Source: Marinilabiliaceae bacterium (lineage in GTDB: Bacteria > Bacteroidota > Bacteroidia > Bacteroidales > Marinilabiliaceae). Taken from it: a DNA stretch of 64,000 nt. The stretch's first letter is position 1. Every line of letters starts with the position of its first letter. A model generated the notes under the pieces. It did no database searches. It had not been told where the DNA came from and was given only the letters and a program-made list of their open reading frames with translations. Where the stretch lies: the NCBI GenBank assembly GCA_016933045.1, contig JAFGBR010000019.1, positions 1 through 64,000 on the forward strand, given 5' to 3'. A program made the position numbers and the translations under genes. Below are positions 62,570-64,000 of the stretch, in pieces.

Positions 62570-64000
62570 ATGAAAGTTATTTTGTTGGCTTTGAGTGGAT
62601 TATTATTGACTCAATTTTTTGTGGCGCAGTTAAAAATTGAAGGAGTTGTTACTAACAAAAAAGGTGAACCATTGATAAATGCGACTGTTGCTTTTGATAA
62701 TGGTATTGTTGGTGCTGTAACTAATGAAAATGGTATTTATCAATTAGTTGATGTAACAAAGGGGGTGCATGAAATTCATGTTTCTTTTTTGGGATATGAA
62801 ACTTATAGTGAATTGATAGAGGTAAAAAATAGCATAAAAAAGAATTTTAAATTGTCCTTGTCCGATATAATAACTGAAGAGGTTTTTGTTTATGCAACCA
62901 GGGCTGGAGAAAATACACCGGTTGCCCATACGAGTGTTTCGAAAGAAGAGATTACCGAACGTAATATGGGGCAGGATATTCCATATTTGCTTAGTCTTAC
63001 TCCATCTTTTGTAACAACCTCTGATGCAGGAACAGGTATTGGTTATACTAATTTCCGCATTCGAGGCACTGATGCTAATAGAATTAATATAACCATAAAT
63101 GGAATTCCTTTGAATGATGCAGAGTCGCATGGTGTTTGGTGGGTAAATATGCCCGATTTTGCGTCATCGATTGAAGATGTTCAAGTTCAACGAGGCGTTG
63201 GAACTTCGACAAATGGAGCAGGAGCTTTTGGTGCTTCGGTAAATGTTAAGTCAAATTCGTTAAAAAGAGATTCTTATTCTGAGATAAGTTCTGCTGCAGG
63301 TTCTTTTAATACTTTTAAGAATACACTAAAACTAGGTACCGGACTTATTAATGAACACTTTTCATTTGATGCCAGATTGTCAAAAATTACTTCCGATGGT
63401 TTTCTTGATCGATCGTGGAGCGATTTGAAATCTTTTTTTGTATCGGGTGGATATTATTCTGAAAATACAACTATTCGAATTAATGTTTTTTCGGGTAAGG
63501 AAAGGACTTATCAGGCTTGGAATGGTATTGGCCCTGAGTTGTTACAAAAAAATATAACTTATAATTCATGTGGAGAGTATTATGATAATAATGGAAATAT
63601 TAAGTATTATGAAAACCAAACAGATAATTATCAGCAGGATCATTATCAACTGCATCTGAGCCATAATTTATTGGAGAAATTAACTCTAAATGCTGCTTTT
63701 CATTATACTTACGGACGTGGTTGTTACGAGGAGTATGAAGATGATACCGATTTAAATGAATATGGATTAAATGATTATAATGCTCAAGTTGTAAGTGTTA
63801 ATAAAACAGATTTGATAAGACAAAAGTGGCTTGATAATGATTTTTATGGTTTAACCACATCACTGGTTTATAGCAGTGATAAAATGGAATTGATAGGTGG
63901 TGGAGCATGGAATAATTATGCAGGAAGACATTTTGGAAATATTTTGTGGGTGGAAAACAATGTAGGTATTCCAGGAGGTTATGAATGGTATCGGAGTAAT
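62570..64000 (+). CDS. TonB-dependent receptor, probable thiamine uptake (truncated by window end)
   Basis: The first 477 codons of an outer-membrane receptor that runs past the window. Signal peptide MKVILLALSGLLLTQFFVA-Q; a carboxypeptidase-regulatory-like domain (about 22-105, IEGVVTNKKGEPLINATVAF); a TonB plug (about 115-225, with YTNFRIRGTDANRINITING, GIPLNDAESHGVWWVNMPD and QVQRGVGTSTNGAGAFGASV); then barrel strands. The two TPP riboswitches in its leader imply repression by thiamine diphosphate, so thiamine or a precursor is the likely cargo, as known for TPP-regulated TonB receptors of Bacteroides. No frameshift is seen. Confidence 0.88.
   Translation, partial: MKVILLALSGLLLTQFFVAQLKIEGVVTNKKGEPLINATVAFDNGIVGAVTNENGIYQLVDVTKGVHEIHVSFLGYETYSELIEVKNSIKKNFKLSLSDIITEEVFVYATRAGENTPVAHTSVSKEEITERNMGQDIPYLLSLTPSFVTTSDAGTGIGYTNFRIRGTDANRINITINGIPLNDAESHGVWWVNMPDFASSIEDVQVQRGVGTSTNGAGAFGASVNVKSNSLKRDSYSEISSAAGSFNTFKNTLKLGTGLINEHFSFDARLSKITSDGFLDRSWSDLKSFFVSGGYYSENTTIRINVFSGKERTYQAWNGIGPELLQKNITYNSCGEYYDNNGNIKYYENQTDNYQQDHYQLHLSHNLLEKLTLNAAFHYTYGRGCYEEYEDDTDLNEYGLNDYNAQVVSVNKTDLIRQKWLDNDFYGLTTSLVYSSDKMELIGGGAWNNYAGRHFGNILWVENNVGIPGGYEWYRSN

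Noticed and set aside
62744-63130. Minus-strand open frame of 128 codons under the final receptor gene
   Set aside because: The plus strand encodes a clear TonB receptor with plug motifs over the same bases.
1-64000. tRNA, rRNA and tmRNA genes
   Set aside because: I looked for T-loop GGTTCGAATCC-like patterns with acceptor pairing and for conserved rRNA blocks and found none; SmpB is present but its RNA partner is not.
1-64000. Insertion sequences, integrases or prophage genes
   Set aside because: No transposase, integrase or phage structural protein appears among the coding regions; the accessory first 4.4 kb has only small repeats and decayed frames.

Overview
The window looks like the chromosome of an AT-rich Bacteroidota, probably a marine or sediment Bacteroidales/Marinilabiliales-type organism. 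The signs are type IX secretion sorting tails, FecI/FecR/TonB-receptor surface signalling, a DUF5686 protein, promoters of the form TTTG-N20-TAnnTTTG, an almost complete lack of Shine-Dalgarno sequences, and a TamB/TsaD divergent pair. The genus is inference. I saw no rRNA, tRNA, insertion sequence, prophage or cas gene.

Layout. 1-4.4 kb is an accessory stretch: a DUF5686-like barrel protein, an unrecognised helical protein, GC-rich REP-like repeats and a frameshifted small membrane-protein gene. 4.6-10.5 kb carries two T9SS cargo proteins (one with a CotH kinase domain), a barrel protein and a secreted LTxxQ-repeat protein. 10.6-14.4 kb is an ECF sigma / FecR / STN-TonB receptor operon. A near-identical 36-bp promoter-like element lies before the sigma gene and before the LTxxQ gene, so that protein is probably in the sigma regulon. 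14.6-17.1 kb is a FIST-domain sensor with a histidine kinase. 17.2-26.3 kb holds rluB-like, glmM, a MacB-like permease with two HlyD adaptors and a TolC protein but no ATPase gene, and mdh. 26.4-28.4 kb is an ExbB/ExbD/TonB operon; 28.5-34.1 kb is tamB and tsaD.

34.2-37.9 kb is the most interesting region: a compact RiPP-like cassette of a PqqD/RRE protein, a 64-residue Pro-rich precursor-like peptide, an HPr-kinase-like protein, a SipW-like S24/S26 peptidase and an ABC exporter, with no radical SAM enzyme, lasso cyclase or YcaO. Next comes an ECF sigma factor with an anti-sigma-like/TM/beta-barrel fusion (37.9-39.8 kb), smpB, a Yip1-like protein and miaA.

42.3-53.6 kb is a signalling block: a class III cyclase-like domain fused to an HD domain, two chemoreceptors, CheW and CheA without CheY/CheB/CheR, a PAS histidine kinase with a LuxR-type regulator, and a receiver-only regulator. 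53.6-61.2 kb has a metallophosphoesterase, a Ser/Thr kinase next to an S9 peptidase lipoprotein, a small secreted protein behind a strong 5' hairpin, a SpoU methyltransferase and a tRNA nucleotidyltransferase. The window ends with a cytosolic and a lipoprotein thioredoxin, then two consecutive TPP riboswitches ahead of a truncated TonB-dependent receptor that is probably for thiamine.
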